Assembly: GCA_009694045.1 (NCBI GenBank)
Contig: SHVY01000002.1
Location: 1-39,490, forward strand
Direction: 5' to 3'
DNA: 39,490 nucleotides
DNA from: Alphaproteobacteria bacterium
GTDB lineage: Bacteria > Pseudomonadota > Alphaproteobacteria > SP197
Shown: one piece after another, positions 8,310-17,230 of the stretch
How positions within the stretch are numbered: position 1 is the stretch's first letter
Layout of the letters: each line of letters opens with the position of its first letter
The notes under the pieces: model-generated
The model's database searches: none
What the model was told of the DNA's origin: nothing
What the model saw: the letters and a program-made list of their open reading frames with translations, nothing else
Position numbers and translations under genes: made by a program

Positions 8310-9122
8310 TCAGATGCGCCGTACTCGGTAGAGCGTCTCGTCGGCGAGGATCGCCGCCAGGGCCTTGTGCACACGGGCGCCCCAACGCGCCGCCCCGTCG
8401 GCATCGCCGATCAAGTCCTGACGGATCTCGAACTGCACGTTCGCCAGGCCGCGCGCCGTGCCGTGCACCGGGACCGTATAGCCGTGCTGATCCGCGCCGT
8501 TGTACGGCTCATTGTCGCCCACGGTGACCGTCGGGTCCGCCGCCAGCGTCGCGATCAGCGGCTTGGCCAGCCGGTCGTCCCGGTCCCACAGGATGCCGAT
8601 GTGCCAGGGCCGGTGCCGGGCGTCGAACACTGGGGTGAAGCTGTGGACGCAGACCAGGACCGGAGCGACCCCGCGCCGTTCGAAATCATCCAGCGCCACC
8701 GCGATCGCCCGGTGATACGGCCAGTAGGCCGACTCCGCCCGCCACGCCACCTCGGCCGCGCTCAAGTCCCGGTTGGCCGGGACCACGGTCCGGTCGCTCA
8801 CGGCCGGCGCCGCCGTCGGATCGTCGAGCCGCCGGTTGCAATCCACCACCAGACGCGAATAGCCGGCGAGAAACGCCGCCGCGTCCAGCCGTTCGCTCAG
8901 CACCTTCGTGACGGCCGCCGCCCCGATGTCCCAGCCGATGTGGCGGTTGAGGTCCGCCGCGTCGATCCCGAGGGTCCCCAGCGCCCGCGGCACCGCCTTG
9001 CTCGCATGGTCGCACAACAGCAGCACCCGCGCCCTGCCCCCCGGGTTCAGGTGGGTGAACGCCGGCGGCTCGTCCGGGTCCAGCATGGGCGCTCGCCGAG
9101 AAGTATTGCTGTGGTCGTTCAT
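8310..9122 (-). CDS. N-formylglutamate amidohydrolase-family protein
   Basis: The 270-aa protein belongs to the FGase family (PF05013 type). [15 protein letters not shown] near the N-terminus is the usual Cys/Ser-Asp-His metal-site segment; [16 protein letters not shown] and [11 protein letters not shown] follow in the expected order. The family removes formyl or acyl groups from glutamate-like substrates and needs a metal. ATG 9122 was chosen because upstream in-frame sequence is low-complexity and not homologous; ATG 9086 is an alternative. It is the first gene of the minus-strand operon with the YbdK ligase and GMC oxidase. Pairing with a YbdK ligase suggests linked chemistry on a glutamate-like amide. 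Confidence 0.82.
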   Translation of the reverse strand: MNDHSNTSRRAPMLDPDEPPAFTHLNPGGRARVLLLCDHASKAVPRALGTLGIDAADLNRHIGWDIGAAAVTKVLSERLDAAAFLAGYSRLVVDCNRRLDDPTAAPAVSDRTVVPANRDLSAAEVAWRAESAYWPYHRAIAVALDDFERRGVAPVLVCVHSFTPVFDARHRPWHIGILWDRDDRLAKPLIATLAADPTVTVGDNEPYNGADQHGYTVPVHGTARGLANVQFEIRQDLIGDADGAARWGARVHKALAAILADETLYRVRRI

Positions 9123-9229
9123 GGCGATGCGATAATAGCCTGATTCTCGGACCGACCCCGCTCCCATCATTCCGAGTGGCGTGTCGCCACACGACGTGGA
9201 AGAGGGCTGGGTTGAGGGGTAGCGCGCCC

Positions 9230-10501
9230 GTGCGTCACAATGAACCATCCCTGCCCTGGCGCGACGATCCCAAATCCTTCCTCCGCTCCCTGTTCGACGC
9301 GGCCGTGACGGCGGTCGCCGCCGATACCTGCCTGCCGCCGCACCTGCCGCCCCTGCCGCCGGGCCGCACGATCGTCGTCGGCGCCGGCAAGGCCGCCGCC
9401 GCCATGGCGCGGGCACTCGAGGACCGCTGGCCCGGCCCCCTGACAGGGGTCGTCGTGACCCCTTACGGCCACGGCGTGAAAACCCGCCGGATCACGGTGG
9501 TCGAGGCCGCCCACCCGGTTCCCGACGCGGCCGGACTGGCGGCGGCGGGCGCCATCCTCGACCTGGTCCGCGGCCTGGGGCCCGACGACCTGGTGATCGC
9601 CCTGGTCTCCGGCGGAGCCTCGGCACTGCTCGTTCGGCCCGCCCCCGGCATCGCCCTCGCCGACAAGCAGGCGGTGACCCGTGCGCTGCTGCGTTCGGGC
9701 GCGCCAATTCGCGCGTTCAACACCGTGCGCAAGCACCTCTCCGCCATCAAGGGCGGGCGGCTCGCCGCCGCGGCCGCCCCGGCCCACGTCCTCGCCCTCA
9801 TCGTCTCCGACGTGCCCGGCGACGATCCGGCTGTGATCGGCTCGGGCCCGACGGTCGCCGATCCCACCACCCACGCGGAGGCCGCGGCGATCCTCGAGCG
9901 TTATGGCATTACCGCTCCCCCCTCGGTCGTGGCCTGGCTCGGGGGCAGGGACGACACGCCCAAGCCCGGCGACCCCCGCCTCGCGCGCGCCGAAGCCCGC
10001 ATCATCGCCACCCCGCGCGGGGGGCTCGAAGCCGCCGCGGCGCGCGCCCGCGCGGCCGGCGTCACCCCCATCGTCCTGTCCGATGCGATCGAGGGCGAGG
10101 CCCGCGACGTGGCCCGCGACCACGCCGCCCTCGCCCAAGGCGCCGTTCCCCCTTGCGTGCTGCTCTCGGGCGGCGAGACGACGGTCACGTTGGCCGGCGA
10201 AGGCAGCGGCGGCCGCAACCGCGAGTTCTTGCTCGCCCTCGCCGTCGCGCTGGATGGCCACCCCGGTATCCACGCCCTCGCTGCCGATACCGACGGCATC
10301 GACGGAGCCGCCGACGCCGCCGGTGCATTCCTCAGTCCCGACACCCTCGCCCGCGCCGCGGCTCTCGGCCTCGACGCCCGCGAAGCCCTCGCCGCCCACG
10401 ACTCCGGCCCCTTCTTCGCCGCCCTCGGCGACACCTTGGTCACCGGCCCGACCCGCACCAACATCAACGACTTTCGGGCGGTTCTCGTTACGGAATCATG
10501 A
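9230..10501 (+). CDS. gckA: Glycerate 2-kinase (MOFRL family; TtuD/GckA type)
   Basis: The start is GTG 9230 with a GAGGGG ribosome site about 10 bases upstream; an upstream in-frame start would overlap the divergent promoter region. The 423 residues carry the DUF4147 domain (IVVGAGKAA near 47, then VSGGASALL) and the C-terminal MOFRL domain (LLSGGETTVTL, GGRNREFLLALA, ADTDGIDG). The enzyme phosphorylates D-glycerate to 2-phosphoglycerate using ATP. Older annotation calls this family hydroxypyruvate reductase (ttuD). Pyruvate kinase follows, as in tartrate and glyoxylate loci, but here an RTX gene lies between them. The glycolate oxidase genes downstream complete the logic of a C2-to-C3 acid pathway. 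Confidence 0.9.
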   Translation: MRHNEPSLPWRDDPKSFLRSLFDAAVTAVAADTCLPPHLPPLPPGRTIVVGAGKAAAAMARALEDRWPGPLTGVVVTPYGHGVKTRRITVVEAAHPVPDAAGLAAAGAILDLVRGLGPDDLVIALVSGGASALLVRPAPGIALADKQAVTRALLRSGAPIRAFNTVRKHLSAIKGGRLAAAAAPAHVLALIVSDVPGDDPAVIGSGPTVADPTTHAEAAAILERYGITAPPSVVAWLGGRDDTPKPGDPRLARAEARIIATPRGGLEAAAARARAAGVTPIVLSDAIEGEARDVARDHAALAQGAVPPCVLLSGGETTVTLAGEGSGGRNREFLLALAVALDGHPGIHALAADTDGIDGAADAAGAFLSPDTLARAAALGLDAREALAAHDSGPFFAALGDTLVTGPTRTNINDFRAVLVTES

Positions 10502-10731
10502 TGTTAGTCCGGGTCACGACGCCCCCCCGAAAAATTTCCACTGACATTCCATCCCCCAATTTTTCAAAGGGACAAATACATCTAGGGACTTTCTTCTTAG
10601 CATGATCTTTGCGCACTCTTAGCGTTAACTAGACATTACTTCTTGGTCCCTTCACGGTCCTTGCGTGGAATCATTGTTTTCTGTTCACTTGTTTTTCTTA
10701 ATCCTTGCCATGCTTGGACGATGAGTAACCG
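10502..10731 (+). promoter_or_regulatory. AT-rich intergenic leader before the RTX gene
   Basis: These 230 bases are clearly richer in A and T than anything else nearby, with runs such as GAAAAATTTCC, CAATTTTTCAAAG and CTTGTTTTTCTTAATCC. No ORF or RNA is recognised. Several TTGnnn/TAnnnT-like pairs exist, but none can be singled out. The composition suggests that the RTX gene has its own promoter, perhaps silenced by nucleoid proteins, and that the segment was acquired with the gene. Confidence 0.45.
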
Positions 10732-12567
10732 ATGGCCTTGAAGACCGGCGCCCCAGGGATCGACACTCTAACCGGCACCGGCCAGATCGACACCCTGCGC
10801 GGTCTCGACGGCAGCGACAGCCTGATCGGCGGCGCCGGCGGCGACACGTTGCTGGGCGGCGCCGGCGACGATTCGCTCGGCGGCGGGGCCGGGGCCGACA
10901 GCCTGGTCGACGGGGCCGGCAACGATGACCTCGCGGGCGGCAGCGGCAACGATGTCTACATCGTCGACAACACCGAAGATACGATCACCGAGGCGGCCGG
11001 CGCCGGCAAGGACACGGTCCGCAGTTCGGTGACACGGACGCTGGAAGCGAACGTCGATGACCTGGTGTTGACGGGGACCGGACCGATCGACGGCACCGGG
11101 AACGCCGACGCCAACACGCTGACCGGTGCCGCCGGCAACGATCGCCTGCTTGGCGACGACGGCGATGACCGGCTGCTGGGCGGCGCGGGGGACGACAGCC
11201 TCGTTGGCGGCGGAGGAAACGACACGGCGGTCTTCTCCGGGCGTTTCGGGGATTATCAGGTTGACACGGTTTCGGGGACGACCACGATCCTCGACCTGCA
11301 GCCGACTCTCGGTGGGGATGACGGAACCGACCAGCTCACGGGGTTCGAGCGATTCGTGTTCAGCGACATCACCAAGGATGTCGACGGCATCACGATCTTC
11401 GCGCCCGTGAACCTGGATGACGTCGCCGCCGGCACCGGGGGCTTCAAGATCCAGGGCGAGCTCTTCGCCGATTTCTCCGGCCGTTCCGTGGCCTCGGCCG
11501 GGGACGTGAACGGCGACGGGCTCGCCGACCTGATCGTCGGCGCCCCCGGACAGGGCGACTATGACGCCGGGGCCGCCTACGTGGTGTTCGGCAAGGATTC
11601 GGACACCGCTGCGGTGAACCTCTCCAGCGTCGCCGCCGGCATCGGCGGATTCAAGATCGTCGGCGAATCCGCCACCGAAGAGTACGCGGGCCAATCGGTG
11701 TCCTCGGCCGGGGACGTGAACGGGGACGGGTTCGACGATCTGATCGTCGGCGCCTTCCTCAACGATGCGGGTGGCAATGCCGCCGGAGCCGCGTACCTGG
11801 TGTTCGGCGGAGCCTCGGGGTTCGCGACCGTGAATCTCGCCGATCTCGCCGCTGGAATCGGCGGGATCAAGATCACAGGTGAAGCCGCCATCGACAATGC
11901 CGGTCTATCCGTGGCCTCCGCCGGGGACGTAAACGGCGACGGGTTCGACGACCTGACCGTCGGCGCCTACGGCAATAGCAGCGTCGACCTCTACAACGGA
12001 GCCGCGTATGTGTTGTTCGGCGGCAACCTGACGGGCGCGGTCAGCCACCAGGGCACCACGAACGCTGACAGCCTGACCGGTAACACCGGTGACAACGTCC
12101 TCGTGGGTGGTCTGGGCAACGACGTGCTCGATGGCGCGGCCGGCAATGACGTCCTGATTGGGGCGGGTGGCGATGACGTCCTGGTGCTCGATACGGCGGA
12201 CGACCTGCGCATCGACGGCGGCACCGGCGCGGACACCATCCGCCTGTCCGGGTCAGGCATCACGCTCGACCTGACGACCCTCAACGCCACCGAGCACTAC
12301 CTCCTCTACACCAACCTCGAGGCCGTCGACCTTACCGGCATCGGCGCCAACACCCTGACCCTCGACATCCAGGATCTCTTCCATCTCTCGACCACGTCCA
12401 ACGCCCTTCGGGTCGACGGTGACGCGGGGGACGTGGTGACCACCTCGGACGCCGGCTGGGGCGCAGGGGTCGCCGACGCCGACATCGCCGGCTACACCAC
12501 CTACAGCAACGGCCAGGCCACCCTGATCGTCGACAGCGACATCACCCAGGCCGGCATCCAGGCCTGA
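10732..12567 (+). CDS. Calcium-binding RTX/FG-GAP repeat protein, probable type I-secreted
   Basis: The 611-aa protein has no N-terminal signal peptide. RTX nonapeptides (GGxGxDxLx) occur near residues 20-75, 130-165 and 444-490 and would form calcium-bound beta-rolls. Between them, about 226-435, lie three integrin-alpha-like FG-GAP units, each with VNL..VAAG.GG.KI.GE followed by SAGDVNGDG..DL.VGA and a YVVFG strand, at about 70-residue spacing. The FG-GAP DxDGxxD loops also bind calcium. The last 120 residues lack repeats and end in a hydrophobic/acidic tail of the kind read by type I exporters. No catalytic domain is seen, so a surface or matrix adhesive role is likely. No exporter gene is in the window. 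Confidence 0.85.
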   Translation: MALKTGAPGIDTLTGTGQIDTLRGLDGSDSLIGGAGGDTLLGGAGDDSLGGGAGADSLVDGAGNDDLAGGSGNDVYIVDNTEDTITEAAGAGKDTVRSSVTRTLEANVDDLVLTGTGPIDGTGNADANTLTGAAGNDRLLGDDGDDRLLGGAGDDSLVGGGGNDTAVFSGRFGDYQVDTVSGTTTILDLQPTLGGDDGTDQLTGFERFVFSDITKDVDGITIFAPVNLDDVAAGTGGFKIQGELFADFSGRSVASAGDVNGDGLADLIVGAPGQGDYDAGAAYVVFGKDSDTAAVNLSSVAAGIGGFKIVGESATEEYAGQSVSSAGDVNGDGFDDLIVGAFLNDAGGNAAGAAYLVFGGASGFATVNLADLAAGIGGIKITGEAAIDNAGLSVASAGDVNGDGFDDLTVGAYGNSSVDLYNGAAYVLFGGNLTGAVSHQGTTNADSLTGNTGDNVLVGGLGNDVLDGAAGNDVLIGAGGDDVLVLDTADDLRIDGGTGADTIRLSGSGITLDLTTLNATEHYLLYTNLEAVDLTGIGANTLTLDIQDLFHLSTTSNALRVDGDAGDVVTTSDAGWGAGVADADIAGYTTYSNGQATLIVDSDITQAGIQA

Positions 12568-12622
12568 GCTCCAGCCCATTTTCACCGCGCCCTGGCCCAC
12601 GCCTCCGGTGTAAGAACAGGGG

Positions 12623-14056
12623 ATGCGTCGTCGCCGTCTGACCAAGATCGTCGCCACCCTCGGCCCCGCGAGCTCTACGCCGGCCGTAATCCGGGCGTTG
12701 TACGACGCCGGGGTGGACGTGTTTCGCCTCAACATGAGCCACGGCAGCCAGGACGAACAGCGCGCCCGCTTCCAGGCGATCCGCGCGCTTGAATCCGAGA
12801 TCGGCCGACCCATAGGTGTCCTGGTGGACCTCCAGGGCCCCAAGATCCGGATCGGCGCGTTCGCGGACGGCCCCATCGCCCTGGCCACCGGCGACCCGTT
12901 CCGGCTGGATCTCGACAAGACGCCCGGCGATCGCACCCGCGTCACCCTGCCTCATCCCGAGGTGTTCGCCGGCATGGAGGCCGGCACCGACCTGCTCTTG
13001 GACGACGGCCGCATGCGCCTGCGGGTCGAGGAGTTCGGCCGCGATTTCGCCCAAACCCGGGTCATCACCGGCGGGCCCCTCTCCGACCGCAAGGGCGTGA
13101 ATCTGCCGCGCGTCCGCCTGCCCATCGGGCCGCTCACCGACAAGGACCGCCGCGACTTGCAATTCGGCCTCGACCTCGGCGCGGACTGGATCGCCCTCTC
13201 CTTCGTCCAGCACCCCGACGACGTGGCCGAGGCCCGCCGCCTGATCGCCGGGCGCGCGGCGCTCCTCTCCAAGATCGAGAAGCCCTCGGCGATCGAGTGG
13301 CTGAACGAGATCGTCGAGGCGTCGGACGCGGTGATGATCGCCCGTGGCGACCTGGGCGTCGAGATCGCCCTCGAGGAGGTGCCGAGCCTGCAGAAGCGCA
13401 TCGTCGGCGTGGCGCGGCGCAACGGCAAGCCGGTGGTGGTCGCGACCCAGATGCTGGAATCGATGATCGGTGCCCCCGCGCCCACCCGGGCCGAGGCGTC
13501 CGACGTGGCGACCGCGGTCTACGACGGGGCCGACGCCCTCATGCTTTCGGCCGAGACTGCCGCCGGTTCCTATCCGGTCGAGGCGGTGGCGATGATGAAC
13601 CGGGTCATCACCGTGGTCGAGCGCGACCCGCGCCAGCGCCGCATGCTCGACGATGATCAGGCGGACCCCGAGCGGACCAGCGCCGATGCCATCACCGCCG
13701 CCGCGCGCCAAGTGGCGCGCACGCTCCATGCCGCGGCCATCGCCACCTATTCGGTCAGCGGCACCACGACCCTCCGCGCCGCGCGCGAGCGCCCCGAGGT
13801 GCCGATCCTCGGTCTCACCCCCAGCCTCGCCATCGCCCGGCGCCTGGCGCTCGCCTGGGGCGTCCACTCGGTCCTTACCGAGGACGCCCACAGCTTCGAC
13901 GACATGATCGCGCGGGCTTGCCGCGTCGCCGTGGCCGAGGGGTTCGCCGAGCCGGGCAGCCGGATCGTCATCACCGCCGGCATGCCGGTGGGGACTCCGG
14001 GGGCGACCAACACCCTGCACGCGGCCTGGGTCGACGGCGGCGCCCGCCGCACCTGA
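12623..14056 (+). CDS. pyk: Pyruvate kinase
   Basis: The 477-aa protein has all pyruvate kinase landmarks: TKIVATLGPAS at the N-terminus, FRLNMSHGS near 34-42, VDLQGPKIRIG, the catalytic SKIEKPSAI near residue 217, MIARGDLGVE near 240, and the C-terminal domain with ATYSVSGTTTLRAAR and ITAGMPVGTPGATN. It converts phosphoenolpyruvate and ADP to pyruvate and ATP. Together with the upstream glycerate 2-kinase (and enolase elsewhere) it would take glycerate to pyruvate. It starts 55 bases after the RTX gene and converges on the TPR gene. Confidence 0.95.
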   Translation: MRRRRLTKIVATLGPASSTPAVIRALYDAGVDVFRLNMSHGSQDEQRARFQAIRALESEIGRPIGVLVDLQGPKIRIGAFADGPIALATGDPFRLDLDKTPGDRTRVTLPHPEVFAGMEAGTDLLLDDGRMRLRVEEFGRDFAQTRVITGGPLSDRKGVNLPRVRLPIGPLTDKDRRDLQFGLDLGADWIALSFVQHPDDVAEARRLIAGRAALLSKIEKPSAIEWLNEIVEASDAVMIARGDLGVEIALEEVPSLQKRIVGVARRNGKPVVVATQMLESMIGAPAPTRAEASDVATAVYDGADALMLSAETAAGSYPVEAVAMMNRVITVVERDPRQRRMLDDDQADPERTSADAITAAARQVARTLHAAAIATYSVSGTTTLRAARERPEVPILGLTPSLAIARRLALAWGVHSVLTEDAHSFDDMIARACRVAVAEGFAEPGSRIVITAGMPVGTPGATNTLHAAWVDGGARRT

Positions 14057-14057
14057 A

Positions 14058-14073
14058 ACCAACGTCCGTTGGT
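14058..14073 (+). terminator. Possible terminator hairpin between pyk and the TPR gene
   Basis: ACCAAC and GTTGGT form a 6-bp stem around GTCC two bases after the pyk stop. An AT-rich stretch follows but there is no clean T run. The convergent arrangement with the TPR gene makes termination here plausible; the stem is short. Confidence 0.3.
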
Positions 14074-14132
14074 GTGAAACTAAAACTTGTTGTTTCCGTG
14101 CCCCCTCGGAGCCGGAGCATTCCCACGAGACG

Positions 14133-14687
14133 TTAGATCGGCTTGCCTTCCAGTTTTTCGCGCAAGTCCTCGACCCGCAGCTTGATGCCCGTCATGTGCG
14201 GGTTGACGACGAGCGCCCGCTCGAGCCAGGCCAGCGCCTGGGCATCATCCTCCAGCGCCGTGAAGATCAGACCCATGCCCGACAGGGCGCCGAAATGGCG
14301 CGGCTCAAGGGCCAGCGTTTGTTCCACGGCGGCGATCGATTCGTTGAACCGCCCCATCAGGTAGTACAGGGTCGCCCGCCGGTTCCAACCCTCGGCGAAC
14401 TTCGGATCGCGCTCGATGATCGCCGTGAAGAACTCTTCGGCCTCCTCGAAGTCACCGATCGCCATGGCCTGTTGGCCCTGCAACATCATCACGGAAATGA
14501 TCTTGTCGGGACTCTCGTACCAGATCTCCCAGATTTCGCCGGCCAGCGCGTCGGCCTCCCCTTGGTCGGAGGTCTCGATCAGCCGATCAAACAGTTGGGG
14601 AAGGCGCGAATCGTCCTGCCCGGCCCCGGCGGCAAGCGGCAGCAAGGCGAGAAACAGGACGACGAGGAAGCTCCGGATCACGACCAA
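14133..14687 (-). CDS. Secreted/periplasmic TPR-repeat protein
   Basis: The most likely start is TTG 14687, which has GGAGG seven bases upstream; GTG 14681 is also possible. Residues 5-20 form a hydrophobic signal segment (SFLVVLFLALLPLAAGAG), so export is likely. The body holds about three tetratricopeptide repeats (QGQQAMAIGDFEEAEEFFTA, GWNRRATLYYLMGRFNESI, GMGLIFTALEDDAQALAWLE), followed by a short charged end. TPR proteins of this length, about 184 aa, act as protein-binding scaffolds in the envelope. No partner can be named. It faces pyk and lies downstream of glcF on the same strand with a 53-base gap, so it may be read with the glc operon. Confidence 0.75.
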   Translation of the reverse strand: MVVIRSFLVVLFLALLPLAAGAGQDDSRLPQLFDRLIETSDQGEADALAGEIWEIWYESPDKIISVMMLQGQQAMAIGDFEEAEEFFTAIIERDPKFAEGWNRRATLYYLMGRFNESIAAVEQTLALEPRHFGALSGMGLIFTALEDDAQALAWLERALVVNPHMTGIKLRVEDLREKLEGKPI

Positions 14688-14740
14688 AGGATAACCTCCA
14701 AGTCCGGACAGAAACAAGCACGAATGCGTGAATGAGGCAC

Positions 14741-16015
14741 TCAGCCGAGCGCGGTCGGCCGAGGCCCCCCCGTCGCCCAATCGAGCAACGCGACCGTATG
14801 GACCACGGGCCGCGGCGAGGCCCCGGCGATCTGCACCATGCAGCCGATGTTGCCGGCGGCGATCACGTCCGGCGCCACCCGCTCGATGTTACGCGCCTTG
14901 CGCGCGGCCAGGCGCCCGGCGATCTCGGGTTGCAGGATGTTGTAGGTCCCCGCCGAGCCACAGCAGATGTGCCCCTCGGGCACGTCGCGCACGTCGAATC
15001 CCGCCGCCGCCAGCAGCCCCTTGGGCAACGTCGTGATCTTCTGGCCATGCTGCAGGGAACAGGCGCTGTGGTAGGCCACAACCAGACGCGGCACGGTCCG
15101 CGTGGGCGCCGGGAGCCCCAGATCCGCCACCACTTCGCTGACGTCGCGGGCCAGCGCCGCGATCCGCCGGGCCCGTGCATCCCATTGCGGATCGCCGGCC
15201 AGCAGGTGCCCGTAGTCCTTCACCATGGTGCCGCAGCCCGAGGCGTTGGCGACGATCGCATCCACGTCGCCCAATGCCTCCCAGGCGGCGATGTTGCGGC
15301 GCGCGGCGTCCTCGGACTCCGCCCGTCGTCCCAGGTGGTGAACCAGGGCGCCGCAGCAACCCGCCTGGGGTGCGATCACCACCTCGCACCCGAGGCGCGA
15401 CAACAGTCGGATCGTCGCCGCGTTGATCTCGGGCGCGAGCGTCCGCTGCACGCAGCCGGACAGAAGCGCCACCCGCATGCGCCGCGGTCCCGCGGCGGGT
15501 GTCGTGCCCGGTTCGTCCGTTCGCGCCCCGCCGCGCACCGGCAGCAGGCGCAGCGCGGCCCGCATCCGTTCCGGCATGAGCGCACCGAACGGTGCCGCGA
15601 TGCGTCCCAAGCGCACCAGCGCCCGGAACCGACCCGGCGACGGCAGCACCCAGGCCAGCAAAGCACGGAATCCGCGGTCGAGCAGGGGGCGCCGGTAGGT
15701 CGCCTCGATGTGCTCGCGGGCGTGGTCGACCAGATGGCGGTAGTCGACGCCCGAAGGGCAGGTGGTCTCGCAGGCGAGGCAGCCGAGACAACGATCGATA
15801 TGCCGCACCACCCGTTCGCTGGCCGGCTGATCCTTCTCCAGCATCTCCTTGATCAGGTAGATGCGCCCCCGCGGGCTGTCGAGCTCGTCGCCCAGTTCCA
15901 GGTAGGTAGGACAGGTCGCCGTGCAGAATCCGCAATGCACGCAGGTCCGCAAGATGCCGTTGGCCTCGGCCAGTCCGGGGTCGGCGAGCTGGGTCGGCGT
16001 GAATGTGGTCTGCAT
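14741..16015 (-). CDS. glcF: Glycolate oxidase iron-sulfur subunit GlcF
   Basis: The 424-aa protein has two 4Fe-4S binding motifs, CVHCGFCTATCP (25-36) and CLGCLACETTCP, followed by two cysteine-rich CCG domains (QAGCCGALVHH and ICCGSAGTYN). It passes electrons from the GlcD/GlcE flavin subunits to the quinone pool at the membrane. It starts 3 bases after the GlcE stop, in the order glcD-glcE-glcF. The overall length and motif spacing match GlcF, so it is not the shorter LutA or GlpC type. Confidence 0.93.
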   Translation of the reverse strand: MQTTFTPTQLADPGLAEANGILRTCVHCGFCTATCPTYLELGDELDSPRGRIYLIKEMLEKDQPASERVVRHIDRCLGCLACETTCPSGVDYRHLVDHAREHIEATYRRPLLDRGFRALLAWVLPSPGRFRALVRLGRIAAPFGALMPERMRAALRLLPVRGGARTDEPGTTPAAGPRRMRVALLSGCVQRTLAPEINAATIRLLSRLGCEVVIAPQAGCCGALVHHLGRRAESEDAARRNIAAWEALGDVDAIVANASGCGTMVKDYGHLLAGDPQWDARARRIAALARDVSEVVADLGLPAPTRTVPRLVVAYHSACSLQHGQKITTLPKGLLAAAGFDVRDVPEGHICCGSAGTYNILQPEIAGRLAARKARNIERVAPDVIAAGNIGCMVQIAGASPRPVVHTVALLDWATGGPRPTALG

Positions 16016-16018
16016 CCC

Positions 16019-17230
16019 CTACAGCTCCGCGTACATGCGGCCGGGGTTGAGGACACGGCGCGGGTCGAACGCATCCTTCACCCGCCGGGTCAGGGCCGCG
16101 AGCCCCGGTGCCAGAGGCTCGAACACGCCCTCCGACGCCCGCGGGCCCGGGGCGGCCCGCATCAGCACGGCCACGCCCTCCGCATCCCGCGCCAGACCCC
16201 GCACCCGCCGCGCCCCGACCGGATCGCCGGCAGGGGAATCAACGGCCGCCCACAACACGCTTCCGGCACCATCGACGATGACCGCCTCACCAAGCGCCGC
16301 GGCCACGGCGGCGGCCCGCGACGGCGGCAGCGCGAGCCGCCACACCGGCGACTCCCCACCGCCAGCGAGCAGCCCGGCGCCGCCGATCTCGTGCCACAGC
16401 ATGGTCGAGTTGTGGCCATGCAGCTCCTCGGCCGGCCCCAGGGTCGCGAGGCGATCCTTGACGAGTTTCGCTCGCGCAAGGGTCGACGCCGCCGGGCCTT
16501 CGACCCGGACCGCGGTGACCGCGGCCCCCGCCGACGCCACATACCCGACCCCCGAGCGGGCCGCCACGCGGGCCGGCAACCACGCCGCACCGGAGATATC
16601 CAGCGGACCGGAAGCAAGCTCGGAGAGTCGCGCCAGGGCCAGCGCGACGCCAACGCCGAACAGCAGGAGGGTCCGCGTCTTCTCGGCCGCGGGCAGCACC
16701 TTGACGGTGATCTCGGTCATCACGCCCAGGGTCCCAAAGCTGCCGGCGAGCAGCTTGCAAACATCGTAGCCGGTGACGTTCTTCACGACCTTGCCGCCGG
16801 CCTTGACCGTCTCGCCGCGCCCGGTAACGAGGCGAACGGCGAGCACGTGGTCGCGGGCGGCTCCGGCCTTCATGCGCCGGGGTCCGGCCAGATTCGCGGC
16901 CACGATCCCGCCGAGAGTCTGGATCCCCTCGCCACCCAGCAGGGGGCCGAGGTCCGGCGGCTCGAACGCCAGGGCCTGCCCGTGCCGGGCGAGAAGCCGT
17001 TCGATGTCGACGAGGGGCGTGGCGGCGCGGGCCGTCAGCATCAGCTCCTCCGGCGCGTAGTCGATGACGCCCGCGACGCGGTGGACGTCCAGCACGTCAT
17101 CGGCGGCGACCGGGCGGCCGAGTCCCCGCTTACTGCCGCCGCCGACGACCTCGAGGGTCGCACCCTTCGCCGCGGCGGCGGCGACGGCGTCGCGGACCTC
17201 GGCCTCGTCCGCCGGTGCGAACGTGGACAT
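16019..17230 (-). CDS. glcE: Glycolate oxidase FAD-binding subunit GlcE
   Basis: The 403-aa protein is a shortened FAD-binding-4 (VAO-type) protein. LEVVGGGSKRGLGRP near residues 30-45 is the pyrophosphate-binding segment, followed by GGEGIQTLGGIVAANLAGPRR and VKNVTGYDVCKLLAGSFGTLG, both typical of GlcE. It forms the heterotrimer with GlcD and GlcF that oxidises glycolate to glyoxylate. The ATG overlaps the GlcD stop by one base (shared T at 17230), so the two are translationally coupled. Confidence 0.93.
   Translation of the reverse strand: MSTFAPADEAEVRDAVAAAAAKGATLEVVGGGSKRGLGRPVAADDVLDVHRVAGVIDYAPEELMLTARAATPLVDIERLLARHGQALAFEPPDLGPLLGGEGIQTLGGIVAANLAGPRRMKAGAARDHVLAVRLVTGRGETVKAGGKVVKNVTGYDVCKLLAGSFGTLGVMTEITVKVLPAAEKTRTLLLFGVGVALALARLSELASGPLDISGAAWLPARVAARSGVGYVASAGAAVTAVRVEGPAASTLARAKLVKDRLATLGPAEELHGHNSTMLWHEIGGAGLLAGGGESPVWRLALPPSRAAAVAAALGEAVIVDGAGSVLWAAVDSPAGDPVGARRVRGLARDAEGVAVLMRAAPGPRASEGVFEPLAPGLAALTRRVKDAFDPRRVLNPGRMYAEL

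Noticed and set aside
5681..8527. A 948-codon plus-strand frame opposite the GMC and YbdK genes
   Set aside because: It is antisense to well-recognised proteins, is rich in Arg, Pro and Gly, has no motif, and is a usual by-product of high third-position GC.
10732..12567. RTX gene as a haemolysin or protease
   Set aside because: No catalytic or pore-forming domain is visible; only RTX and FG-GAP repeats and an unrecognised tail are present.
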